Origin: Romboutsia hominis
GTDB taxonomy: Bacteria > Bacillota > Clostridia > Peptostreptococcales > Peptostreptococcaceae
Reading direction: 5' to 3'
Assembly (NCBI RefSeq): GCF_900002575.1
Contig: NZ_LN650648.1
Coordinates: 1,713,565-1,777,564 of the forward strand
Length of the DNA: 64,000 nt
The first letter of the stretch is position 1. Each line of letters starts with the position of its first letter. The notes beneath the pieces are model-generated. The model had not been told where the DNA came from and did not search any database. It saw only the letters and a program-made list of their open reading frames with translations. Both the position numbers and the translations under genes were made by a program. Positions 55,563 through 64,000 of this stretch are shown in pieces.

Positions 55563-56331
55563 CTAATCATTATATATATTCATTTTTTCTCCCCTTGCAA
55601 AGCCTATTACTTTAATACCTAATTCTTTTGATAATTTCATAGCCATATCAGTTATAGCTGATCTTGATACTATATATTTTAAATTTAAATTAAAGCATTT
55701 TAATATTATTTCAGATGTTATTCTTCCACTTGTAAGTATTAATTTATTATTTATATCTATATTATCTACTAAACACTTCCCTATTACCTTGTCTAATGCA
55801 TTATGTCTTCCTATGTCTTCTTTAAAAAATAATATCTCTTTAAAATTACTAAGAGCTACACTATGTACCCCACCAGTATTTTTAAATACTTCTGATTTTT
55901 CATTAAATTTATTTATAAGCTTATTTATATTTTTATAATCTAACTTATCTATATTTAAAGTATCATCAAGTTTTATTTTTAACTTTTTTAAAGACTTATA
56001 ATATATACTCCCTTTACCACAACCACTAGTTATAGCTCTTTTTTCATTTAACTTATTATTTATATTGTTTTATTAACTATTTTATATCTACATATCCTTC
56101 TTTTTCAAATACATTAATGCTATTAATATCATTATATGAAGTTATTATCTCATCTGAATACAAAAATCCTACTGCTAAATGTAGTAATGAACTTGGAGTA
56201 CATATTAGTGTTATATATTCATATTCGTTTATATATATAGTAAATAAATACTCTACCACTATATCATCATCAACTTCTATTAATTCCCCATTTATGTATC
56301 TTTTTATTTTATATTTTTTAACCACATCCAT
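55563..56331 (-). pseudogene. fdhD: FdhD, formate dehydrogenase sulfur-transfer protein, frameshifted twice
   Basis: The first 84 codons from ATG 56331 hold the N-terminal half (PSSLLHLAVGFLYSDEIITSY). The rest continues to 55563 in another frame: NEKRAITSGCGKGSIYY, then NTGGVHSVALSN, EDIGRHNALDKVIGKC, SGRITSEI. These are the FdhD landmarks, including the TSGCG cysteine used for sulfur transfer from IscS to the formate dehydrogenase molybdenum centre. Adding one base to each of the T4 runs at 56080-56083 and 56068-56071 gives a continuous VDIKIVNKNNINNKLNEKR join. The gene overlaps mobA and follows fdhF in the same cluster. Confidence 0.88.
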
Positions 56332-56953
56332 AGCTATATATTTCCTTTTTATAAGAATCTAGTTCTTCTCTTGTATTTAAGTTTGTAAACATATTTTCAT
56401 TAAATTTATTATTTTTAAATTCATCTTCTTTAACATAATACACATTTTTATTATTTCTTTCAAAAAAGCTTATTATAGATTTTCTATTTGAGTTTAATAT
56501 ATAATCTTTCATTTCATATCCTAATTTTTTTTTATAAGCACCATGAAAAAGCTGTATTTTATCATTTAATATAGATATATAAATATGAGATTCCTTTTTA
56601 TCTTTTATGTCTTTATTGACCATTGCTTTAATGTATTTTATATAATTATCATCTAAGACAGGCATATCACAAGCTATTATATAAGCATATAAACTACTAC
56701 TATTTTTAAGCCCTACACTTATTCCTGCCAGTGGTCCCATACCCTTTATTTCATCCTCTACAACTTTGTACCCTAAATCTTTATAATACTCTTTTTTATT
56801 AGTCACTATTATTATTTCTTTAAAGTGTTTTTTAAGCTTTTTAGCAATATCTAATATTAATCTCTTTTCATTGATTACTAAAAATTGCTTATCAAACCCC
56901 ATTCTACTACTTTTTCCGCCAGCTAGTATTATAGCTGTATTTAGATTATCCAT
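56318..56953 (-). CDS. mobA: MobA, molybdenum cofactor guanylyltransferase
   Basis: The 211-residue protein is a nucleotidyltransferase that adds GMP to the molybdenum cofactor, giving the bis-MGD used by formate dehydrogenase. Visible motifs: AIILAGGKSSRMGFDKQFL (the GTP-binding loop), VVEDEIKGMGPLAGISVGL, and IIACDMPVLDDNYI (metal-binding Asp). ATG 56953 is chosen for AAAGGTG 6 bases upstream; the in-frame GTG at 56962 lies on that site. Its end overlaps the start of fdhD by 14 bases. It lies downstream of fdhF behind a weak terminator-like palindrome. Confidence 0.93.
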   Translation of the reverse strand: MDNLNTAIILAGGKSSRMGFDKQFLVINEKRLILDIAKKLKKHFKEIIIVTNKKEYYKDLGYKVVEDEIKGMGPLAGISVGLKNSSSLYAYIIACDMPVLDDNYIKYIKAMVNKDIKDKKESHIYISILNDKIQLFHGAYKKKLGYEMKDYILNSNRKSIISFFERNNKNVYYVKEDEFKNNKFNENMFTNLNTREELDSYKKEIYSYGCG

Positions 56954-56987
56954 ATTAATCACCTTTATATTAAAGTAGTGTTTTAAA

Positions 56988-57021
56988 AATAAGGATATAA
57001 ATTAATTTATATCCTTATTTA
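56988..57021 (-). terminator. Palindrome between fdhF and mobA
   Basis: A perfect 34-base palindrome centred on aatt has T-rich DNA after it on the minus strand. It lies right after fdhF and could reduce read-through into mobA and fdhD. Confidence 0.6.
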
Positions 57022-57028
57022 CTATATT

Positions 57029-59716
57029 TTAAGCATGTGCTAATTCTTTATTTCTTATTTTTTCTACTTTTATAGCACATACCTTTAAATCTGGTACTTT
57101 ACTCACCTTATCTAATGTAGTATTAGTAAGATAATTTGCAGCTCCATCAGCAAAGTGGAAAGGCATAAAAAATACATCTTCATCAACTATATCAGTTATT
57201 CTTACATAAGTTTCTATTTCTCCACGCTTTGAAGATACCTTTATTTTTTCATTTTCTTTAAATCCTAGCTTATTGGCTGTTATTGGATTTACTTCTATAT
57301 ATGAATGTGGTGCCTTTTCATTAAGACCCTCTACCTTACCTGTCATTGTTCTGGTATGATAATGATATAATATCCTTCCATTAACTAATGTATATGGATA
57401 CTCTTCACTTAAACCTTCAAAACTTAATGTATAATCACAAGGAACAAATGTTGCTTTACCTTTTGCAAATTTATCTGTATGTAATATTTTAGTTCCCTCA
57501 TGATTAATGTTGGTACATGGCCACTGTAATCCTTTCATTTCTATTCTTTCATAAGTTATTCCAGCGTATGATGGTGTTAATTCACTAATCTCTTTCATTA
57601 TTTCTTTTGGAGATTCATAGGTTTTATCATATCCTAATTTATTCATGATCTCCATCAATATAACCCAATCAGGTTTTGAATTATATACAGGCTTTATAGC
57701 TTCCCTTATTCTTTGAACTCTTCTATCCGTATTTGTAAATGTTCCATCTTTCTCTGCAAAAGATGCAGCAGGTAAAACTACATCTGCAAGTTCTGCTGTT
57801 TCAGTTAAGAATATATCTTGTACAACCAAGAAATCTAGTTTTTCTAGAGCCTTTTTTATATGATTTATATCTGGGTCTGATATCATAGGATTTTCACCCA
57901 TTATATATAAAAACCTTATATCGCCATGTCCTATAGCATTAGTTATCTCTGGAACTGTTAAACCTACCTTATTAGGCAATTTTACTCCCCATGCATTTTC
58001 AAATTTTTTAACAATATCTTCATTTAATACACTTTGATATCCTGTAAATACATTCGGTAAAGCTCCCATATCACATGCACCTTGCACATTGTTTTGGCCT
58101 CTAAGTGGATTTACTCCAGTATATTCTTTTCCTAAATTACCGCATAAAAGTGCTAAATTTGATATACTCATTACATTTTGGGTTCCTGTTGAATGTTGAG
58201 TTATACCCATAGAGTAAAATGTTGCACTGTCATTAGTTGCATATATTCTAGCAGCTTTTATAATATCATCTTTATCTACTCCACATATTCTAGCACCTTC
58301 CTCAGGTGTATAATCTTTAACTAATTCTTTTAAAGCTTCATAGTTTTCAGTTCTTTCTTTTATATATTCATCATCTTGTAAATTTTCAGATATTATAACA
58401 TTCATCATAGTGTTTAATAAGGCTACATTTGTTCCAGGATTTATCTGTAAAAATACATCAGCTCTTTTAGCTAGCTCTATTTTTCTTGGGTCTGCTACGA
58501 TTAATTTCGCTCCTTTACTTACTGCTTGTTTTATTTTCGCTCCTATAACAGGATGATTTTCTGTTGTATTAGAGCCTATTACAAATATAGATTCTAAATT
58601 ACTTACCTCTTCAATGCTATTTGTCATAGCACCACTACCTAATGTAGTTGCAAGACCTGCAACTGTTGAGGAATGTCAGAGTCGAGCACAATGGTCTACA
58701 TTATTAGTTCCCATTACTCCTCTTATCATTTTTTGGAATAAATAGTTTTCTTCATTACTACATCTTGCTGAAGATAGCCCTGCAAAAGCATCACTACCAT
58801 AAACTTTCTTCGTTTTATTAAAGTTTTCTAATATGTAGTCATATGCTTTCTCCCAAGTAACTTCTTCAAATTTTTCACCAACTTTTATTAGTGGATTTTT
58901 AAGTCTATCTTCATGATTTATAAATTTGTATCCAAATTTACCTTTAACACACAGTAGTCCATCATTTACTTCACCAAATACTGGTTGAGATCCTACTACC
59001 TTATCATCTTTAACTTGTAACTCTAATTGACATCCCACTCCACAATAAGAACAAGTAGTCTTCACTTTTTTAGTGTTGTAAAAATCTGCATTTTTAGGAA
59101 CTAGTGCTCCTACTGGACAAATTGATACACAATTACCACAAGATACACAACTTGATTCATTTAAATTTTCTCTAAAGAATGGAGTAATTTCAGTTTCATA
59201 ACCTCTATCAACTGAACTTATAGCACTCACTTCTTGTAATTCTTCACATACTCTTACGCATTTTTTACAAAGAATACATTTATTTGGGTCATAATAAAAA
59301 AATGGATTACTGTCATCAATAGGCAATTTCTTAGGCTGGTTGTCATATTTAGGTTTGAAATTATTTAGATATATACTTGAATAGTCTTGTAATTTACATG
59401 AACCTGATCTTGCACATGTTGTGCACTCTAATGGATGGTCTGATATCATAAGTTCTAATATTTCTTTTCTTGCGCTTTGTACTTTCTTGCTATTTGTTAA
59501 TATTTCCATTCCTTCTTTTACTATTTTTCCACAAGCTACTTCTAAATTTTTGCTTCCTTTAATCTCTACTACACACATTCTACATAGTCCGCTTGGATTT
59601 AATCTTTCATCATTGCAAAAGTTCGGCAATTCTATTCCTATACTTTTACAAGCATTAAAAATTGTGGTTCCTTTTTTAACACTAACTTTAGTATCATTTA
59701 TAATTATATTTACCAA
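57029..59716 (-). CDS. fdhF: Selenocysteine formate dehydrogenase, catalytic subunit
   Basis: The reading runs from TTG 59716 to 57029, with an in-frame TGA at 58678-58676 (codon 347) read as selenocysteine: NVDHCARL-U-HSSTVAGL. Full length is 895 residues. Order: 2Fe-2S ferredoxin domain (1-78), a histidine-ligated cluster motif HPLECTTCARSGSC (about 90-105), two 4Fe-4S sites (CILCKKCVRVC and CVSCGNCVSICP), a further 4Fe-4S site CSYCGVGC, and the molybdopterin domain with the selenocysteine. It oxidises formate to CO2 or reduces CO2, with electrons passing to ferredoxin or a hydrogenase partner. GGGGG precedes the start by 8 bases. It leads the fdhF-mobA-fdhD cluster. Confidence 0.95.
58646..58678 (-). 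promoter_or_regulatory. SECIS element after the fdhF UGA codon
   Basis: Eleven bases after the UGA lies a perfect 7-bp stem AGTTGCA / TGCAACT with loop GGTCT. The loop and upper stem match the E. coli fdhF SECIS core (UUGCAGGUCU), which binds SelB. This supports selenocysteine insertion rather than a true stop. Confidence 0.92.
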
Positions 59717-59810
59717 AGTATTACCCCCTATTAAAATTTAACTGTTTTAATATTTTCAACCATATATACTTCTATTCCTTCTATAATATGATATTTTATA
59801 TTAACTTATG

Positions 59811-59843
59811 AAAAAAAAGCCTATGAAAATACATAGGCTTTTT
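59811..59843 (-). terminator. Terminator after the VanW gene
   Basis: The stem aaaagcctatg / cataggctttt with A and T runs directly follows the restored VanW stop at 59844, 134 bases from the present stop. Confidence 0.92.
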
Positions 59844-59977
59844 TTATTTATTAGGTTTTTTATATACACTTTTATGAATGTACTCTGTATCTATTACATT
59901 TCCATTTGAATCTTTATATTTTCTATAAGTTTTTGATGCATCTAAACCATTTTGTTTAAATGCCTCTACATATATTT

Positions 59978-61120
59978 CTATATTTTTTTATCACTATCAT
60001 TTCCATATATCCTACAAGTTAAAGTACCATTTCCTACTACGGTTTTCACATATACAGGATGGTTGTATTGATTTTTAAATCTAAAATCAGTTCCACCGTC
60101 ATTTACCATAGCATCTCTACCTATTGGAACATAAGTTGATAATAAGGAATGATTAGTTATTGAAATTAGCTTAAGCCCAGATTCTAAAACTGCATTATAT
60201 AAAGTAGTAGAAACTTGACATACGCCTCCACCTAATCCATCTTCTAGCTTTCCATTTATAATAACAGGTGCATCCTTATATCCATTAGCCTTATTTCTCA
60301 CCCCTGTATATTCATTATATGAGTATTCTTCACCAGGCATTAAAAGTACATCACTACTTTTATTTCCCGCTACTCTTATATTTTGTACTCTCCCAGTTAA
60401 AGATGTAGAAAACTTAGTTGTAAATTCTCCTAATAAAGTATTTACACTTTTAGCATCTTCAGTTTTAACATGAGGTTTTTTTATATTTACCTTTAAATTT
60501 ATATCACTATAGTTTTTATTCTTTATATTATTTAATATTACATCTTTAGTGTTTGCTATGTCTAATTCTTTACCAATTGTTGATGGTGATGTACTAATTC
60601 CTCCATAATTTGATATATAAACTTTCGCATTAATCATATCAACATTTATATCTTTTGATATATTTTGTATTTTTTCACTAAGCTTAGCCTCATTGTAATT
60701 AGAATTTATATTGAACTCTTTTTTATCCTTTCTAAGTGATAAATATCGTTTTATGTTTTCTATGTAACTATCAGTTTTAGTATAGTTATAAGCTTTATCA
60801 ATTACATTTTTTGTATCATAAGTTAGATCTATATCATTTGGAGATATCTTATATGATTTATCTTCATACAAAAGATTTATGTCACGTGGTGATATATTTT
60901 CATCTACAACTTTAATAGCTTCTTCTTTTGTCATATTAGATACATCTACATTTTCTATATATATGTTTTTTGCTATTTTATCATTATAAATACAATTTTT
61001 ATTAAAATAATTAATCATAATTCCAAGTATAAATATTAACCCTATACTAGATATAATAGATGTCTTTCTTTTATTCTCTTTAAGTCTATAAGACCTAGAT
61101 GACTTTTTTTCTTTACTCAT
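59978..61120 (-). CDS. VanW-family protein with peptidoglycan-binding-like repeats, C-terminus frameshifted
   Basis: The 380-residue protein has one membrane helix (about 23-40) and two PG_binding_4-type segments (about 50-215, VDVSNMTKEEAIKVV and related). A VanW domain follows (about 225-375) with LMPGEEYSYNEYTG and GLGGGVCQVSTTLYNAVLESGL. After the present stop, another frame reads EIYVEAFKQNGLDASKTYRKY and on to a stop at 59844, the usual C-terminal tail of this family. Adding one base to the T7 run at 59983-59989 restores it (total about 424 residues). It is probably an envelope protein; its enzymatic role is not established. Confidence 0.88.
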   Translation of the reverse strand: MSKEKKSSRSYRLKENKRKTSIISSIGLIFILGIMINYFNKNCIYNDKIAKNIYIENVDVSNMTKEEAIKVVDENISPRDINLLYEDKSYKISPNDIDLTYDTKNVIDKAYNYTKTDSYIENIKRYLSLRKDKKEFNINSNYNEAKLSEKIQNISKDINVDMINAKVYISNYGGISTSPSTIGKELDIANTKDVILNNIKNKNYSDINLKVNIKKPHVKTEDAKSVNTLLGEFTTKFSTSLTGRVQNIRVAGNKSSDVLLMPGEEYSYNEYTGVRNKANGYKDAPVIINGKLEDGLGGGVCQVSTTLYNAVLESGLKLISITNHSLLSTYVPIGRDAMVNDGGTDFRFKNQYNHPVYVKTVVGNGTLTCRIYGNDSDKKI

Positions 61121-61213
61121 TACTCCACCTCATTTTAAATTGTAATTAAATTATATTTGATTAAATTTTTTCAAACAAGATTAGAATAAAATGTGTAACT
61201 TTATTGTTACATT

Positions 61214-61846
61214 TTATCTGAATTTACAGATTATTGGATAATGATCTGAATAGTCTATCTTATCTATATAATAATCATCTATAGTTATTAGTTTGTCTGA
61301 GAATATATAATCTATTCTAGCATCATTTTTTATAAATGTTCCTTTTTGGAAATTTCCTGTATAAATAGCTACATCATTATACGTATTTATACTTAAATTT
61401 TTCTCATTTAAATCTCCGCATATTATAATCTTATTCGGTAGTTTATTTGAGTAATTTAATATCTCATTTATCTGAATATACCTTTCGTTTTTATCTAATC
61501 CTAAGTGGGTATTTATAATATTAAACTTTCCATTTTTAGAAAATACGTTTGTATATAAAAATCCTCTTTGTTCTTTTTTACTAGTTAGCAACACGTGTTC
61601 GTGTACGTCTATTTCATATTTTGAAAAAGTGCATATACCATACATCATATTTTGATTTATAATATTTGCACAAAATACTCCATCCATATTTAAGTTTTGT
61701 TTTAACTTCGCAAACTGTGGATACAAAACTTCTTGTATGCAAATAACATCAAATTCTTTGCTCTTTAAGTATTTAGTTATCTTATTTAAAGTGTTTTTAT
61801 TATTTAAATCACTAGCCTTATGTATATTATATGTTACCATTTTCAT
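61214..61846 (-). CDS. Endonuclease/exonuclease/phosphatase-family protein
   Basis: The 210-residue protein is a metal-dependent phosphodiesterase of the EEP fold: MVTYNIHKASDL, FDVICIQEV (metal-binding Glu), INTHLGLDKNERYIQINEIL (catalytic His), IIICGDLNEKN (Asp-x-Asn) and a terminal SDHYPIICKF (Asp-His pair). These residues cover the active site, so it should be catalytically competent. The substrate may be DNA, an inositol phosphate or a lipid; it cannot be told here. No signal peptide is seen, so it acts in the cytoplasm. It stands alone. Confidence 0.92.
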   Translation of the reverse strand: MKMVTYNIHKASDLNNKNTLNKITKYLKSKEFDVICIQEVLYPQFAKLKQNLNMDGVFCANIINQNMMYGICTFSKYEIDVHEHVLLTSKKEQRGFLYTNVFSKNGKFNIINTHLGLDKNERYIQINEILNYSNKLPNKIIICGDLNEKNLSINTYNDVAIYTGNFQKGTFIKNDARIDYIFSDKLITIDDYYIDKIDYSDHYPIICKFR

Positions 61847-61883
61847 ACCAAAGCCTCCTTAATTACACTTATTTATAAAATAT

Positions 61884-61925
61884 TAAAACCTAGCTTAGAC
61901 ATGTTATCAGCTAAGCTAGGTTATT
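61884..61925 (-). terminator. Terminator after the 52-residue protein gene
   Basis: The stem aacctagcttag / ctaagctaggtt with A/T tails lies 3 bases past the stop of the small gene. Confidence 0.85.
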
Positions 61926-61927
61926 TT

Positions 61928-62086
61928 TTAATGCTTAATTTCCTTTTGAATTTTTGTAAACCTTCCCTTACTACCTATAAATATAAATCCTGTTCTATTA
62001 TACAATTCATTTAACTCACTTAAACTTACTTCCCCATTTTTTAAATTAGATAATGTTATCTCCTTTATATTTCTAGTAGTTATCAT
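61928..62086 (-). CDS. Small hypothetical protein, 52 aa
   Basis: ATG 62086 follows AAGGAG at 11 bases. The protein starts MITTRNIKEITLSNLKNG, is basic and mostly helical, and ends KGRFTKIQKEIKH. It has no membrane segment. A terminator follows immediately, and the gene is on its own. I do not recognise it. The ribosome binding site, intact frame and terminator support a real gene. Confidence 0.6.
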   Translation of the reverse strand: MITTRNIKEITLSNLKNGEVSLSELNELYNRTGFIFIGSKGRFTKIQKEIKH

Positions 62087-62509
62087 CCTTAGTAACACTC
62101 CTTTTTAAAATCTTTATATCTCATTATATTTTTAAACTTTTTTAAATATTACTATTTTTTAAATTATTTATATATTTTAATTTTAAAACAATCGTTCCTT
62201 TACTTTTCTTACATTTTAGATTATATACCAAACAACCGTTCTTAGCAATAGCAAATATACATTTTTGATATTAATATTATTTTTTATTTTCTATGTATAT
62301 TTTGTTCTGTTTTTATAATTTATTTAAATACTATATTTTGTCTAATCTTTATGTATTTTTTAAAAATATTTGAATTTTAAGGATTATCATTGTTGCAATT
62401 TGAGGAAAACTATTCATGTTTGTAATATTATCTTGCCTTTATTTTATTGTTTATTTCTTCTCCAAGTACTACTATTATATTGAGGGGATATAAAAAAAGG
62501 GGGATGAAT
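62087..62509. other. Gene-free AT-rich region between divergent genes
   Basis: No open frame with a ribosome binding site is seen. Only loosely similar short stretches occur (caatcgttc and caaccgttc, about 62190-62240). Confidence 0.4.
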
Positions 62510-63040
62510 GTGAAAACTACAGTTAATAAGACCATTCCATTTAAGCAAAGAGATAATGATAAAAACAATAATATAAAGCCTGATAATAAGTCTAATGTCT
62601 ATGGTAAAGTCATTCCTTATCCTAGGTTTAAAAAGAAAAAAGAAAAAAGTGTTAATTTTATCAAGAATAATAAAATATTTTTCATTATACTTTCTATAGT
62701 ATTATTCTTTAGTTTGATATTTTTTATAGATACAACTCTTTTAAAAGGTAAGATCGGTCCAACTGGAAGACCTTTATCAATTAATAAACAAACTAATATT
62801 GCTGTTTCTGATAAAGAATTCAAAACTTATTCTGAAATTCTAGAAAAAGATATAGTTAGTATATTATCTATAAACAGCAAGTATAATATATCCCCTAATT
62901 CTATGCATAAAAATGGAGATAGAGTGTATGTTCAAGGTGATATACACATAAACGGCAAAAATAGCCAACCTTTTGATGCAATACTCGATAATAGCAATAC
63001 TAGCTCGATTGTTATAAATGGAGATGAATATGTAAAGTAA
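62510..63040 (+). CDS. Membrane-anchored hypothetical protein, 176 aa
   Basis: GTG 62510 is favoured since GGGGG ends 6 bases upstream; ATG 62504 abuts the site and in-frame codons further upstream lack one. The protein has a basic Asn/Lys-rich cytoplasmic part (about 1-54), one membrane helix (about 57-75, FFIILSIVLFFSLIFFID) and an outer domain (about 80-176) that looks like a small alpha/beta fold (EFKTYSEILEKDIVSILS, VYVQGDIHINGK). The function is unknown. It is followed by a strong terminator shared with the MoeA gene. Confidence 0.72.
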   Translation: MKTTVNKTIPFKQRDNDKNNNIKPDNKSNVYGKVIPYPRFKKKKEKSVNFIKNNKIFFIILSIVLFFSLIFFIDTTLLKGKIGPTGRPLSINKQTNIAVSDKEFKTYSEILEKDIVSILSINSKYNISPNSMHKNGDRVYVQGDIHINGKNSQPFDAILDNSNTSSIVINGDEYVK

Positions 63041-63065
63041 AATATAAATATATAATCTTTAAAGT

Positions 63066-63110
63066 AAAAAAATAGGTAAAAAGCAATTAATTGCTTTTTA
63101 CCTATTTTTT
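63066..63110. terminator. Bidirectional terminator between convergent genes
   Basis: A perfect 22-bp stem (starting aaaaaataggtaaaaagcaa) lies between the hypothetical membrane protein and the MoeA-type gene. Confidence 0.93.
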
Positions 63111-64000
63111 ATAAACTTATTATTTCACCTGTATTATTAGTATTATATCCGCCTAAACTTTTAACATTTTTTAAAAATTTATTGTCTTTTATTACTTCGA
63201 GTAGATTTTTTATAAACTCAAGTTCTAGGTATTCAGTTTTAATAAGTAAATCATATTCTTCTTCACATATAGGTATAAAATCTAAATCAAATACTTTAGC
63301 TGCTGAATATACACCTAATCCACAATCACAATCATCATTTTGTATTGCTTTGGCTAGTGACATATGAGTTAATTCTTCCCTTTCATATCCTTTTATATCA
63401 CTCTTTTTTATGTTTTCTTTTTTTAGTAAATAATCAAATAACACTCTAGTTCCAGAACCTTTTTGTCTATTTATATATCGTATATTAACCAAATCTTTAA
63501 TTCCTTTTATATTAAGTGGATTCCCTTTCTTAACTATTAAACCTTGTGTTCTATTTACAAGTTTTATTATAGATACATCTTCATCTATATATTTCTTTAC
63601 ATAAGATTTATTATAAGTTTCACAGTCTACATCAAATAAATGTATTGGAGCTATATGGCACTCATCCTTTTTTATAGACAATATTCCTTGAAAACTACCA
63701 ACATGAGTTGAACTAAGCTTAAATTTTCCTTCAGTTTTTTTAGTCAACTCATTATTTATTAGATCCATAACTATATCATGACTTCCTATAGATACTATTG
63801 TTTTTTCTATTTTGCTTATATCATTTAATAGTTGTACATCTACATAGCTACCTTCTTCTATTCCTTCTATATTTTGAGGTATTGTTATAACTCCATCAGC
63901 ATGTACTAAGCTAGTTACAGTTCCCGCTCCTCTTTTTATAGGCGTAGCGACATATTCATTATTTATATTTCCTACTTTAACTCTTACAAATTCTTTATAC
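63109..64000 (-). CDS. MoeA-type molybdopterin biosynthesis protein with PBP-like C-terminal domain (partial)
   Basis: The gene runs past the right edge of the window; its start is not seen. The visible 296 codons begin in the MoeA C-terminal beta domain (YVATPIKRGAGTVTSLVHAD, then GVITIPQNIEGIEEGSYVDV). A periplasmic-binding-protein-like domain follows: GSFQGILSIKKDECHIAPIHL, LIVKKGNPLNIKGIKDL, INRQKGSGTRVLFDYLL and CDCGLGVYSAA. This MoeA-PBP fusion is known in anaerobes and is thought to insert molybdenum or sense molybdate. It lies near the formate dehydrogenase cluster, with which it shares the cofactor. Confidence 0.88.
   Translation of the reverse strand, partial: YKEFVRVKVGNINNEYVATPIKRGAGTVTSLVHADGVITIPQNIEGIEEGSYVDVQLLNDISKIEKTIVSIGSHDIVMDLINNELTKKTEGKFKLSSTHVGSFQGILSIKKDECHIAPIHLFDVDCETYNKSYVKKYIDEDVSIIKLVNRTQGLIVKKGNPLNIKGIKDLVNIRYINRQKGSGTRVLFDYLLKKENIKKSDIKGYEREELTHMSLAKAIQNDDCDCGLGVYSAAKVFDLDFIPICEEEYDLLIKTEYLELEFIKNLLEVIKDNKFLKNVKSLGGYNTNNTGEIISL

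Overview
The window is AT-rich DNA of a low-GC, spore-former-type Firmicute. The best match is Peptostreptococcaceae (a Clostridioides / Paraclostridium / Romboutsia-like organism). This rests on gene content and codon use, not on a marker gene: a selenocysteine formate dehydrogenase, 4-hydroxybutyrate dehydrogenase, DUF3793 and DUF3783 proteins, a B12-dependent ribonucleotide reductase, aspartate 4-decarboxylase and a kdpABCDE operon. I see no tRNA, rRNA, CRISPR array, prophage or intact insertion sequence. Most genes are single units or short operons closed by strong hairpin-plus-T terminators.

Layout. 0-8 kb: a frameshifted Cof-type phosphatase, a decayed HesB/IscA-like gene with TGA at the Cys/Sec position, MsrAB, a CPBP protease, an aminotransferase, a mercaptopyruvate-type sulfurtransferase and a TPR-GGDEF protein. 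8-17 kb: a MutS2-like ATPase without an Smr domain, behind an unusual leader (promoter, 16-residue leader ORF, hairpin able to mask the ribosome binding site), then membrane proteins, 4-hydroxybutyrate dehydrogenase, a broken ClC channel, an LCP protein and a cyclase-family hydrolase. 17-33 kb: a Cys/His-rich protein, a GntR-ABC operon with a clear operator, a primary-type sigma factor, an orphan small RNA with its own promoter and terminator, two secreted proteins (CAP and DUF1002), aspartate 4-decarboxylase, another ABC exporter and a SulP transporter. 33-48 kb: a response regulator-ABC-kinase set of the peptide-antibiotic-resistance type, DNA-3-methyladenine glycosylase, the complete kdpABCDE potassium uptake and sensing operon, and a BCCT osmolyte transporter. 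48-64 kb: a Fur-type promoter before a DUF3793 gene, class II ribonucleotide reductase, an ECF sigma / anti-sigma / MecA-like PBP operon, the formate dehydrogenase cluster (fdhF with selenocysteine and SECIS, mobA, fdhD), a VanW protein, and the 3' part of a MoeA-PBP-like fusion that runs off the window.

How the genes fit together. The formate dehydrogenase enzyme, its Mo-cofactor guanylyltransferase, its sulfur-transfer protein FdhD and the nearby MoeA fusion form one Mo-cofactor theme. Kdp and BCCT are adjacent osmotic and ion-homeostasis functions. The ECF/anti-sigma/PBP operon, the LCP protein, the VanW protein and the CAP protein belong to cell-envelope upkeep.

A recurring quality issue: four genes (HAD, ClC, fdhD twice, VanW) are each restored by adding a single base in a short homopolymer run, and the CPBP gene shows a similar one-base shift. 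This suggests either base-calling errors or real gene decay. In-frame stops in the HesB and PBP genes are substitutions and do not fit that explanation.
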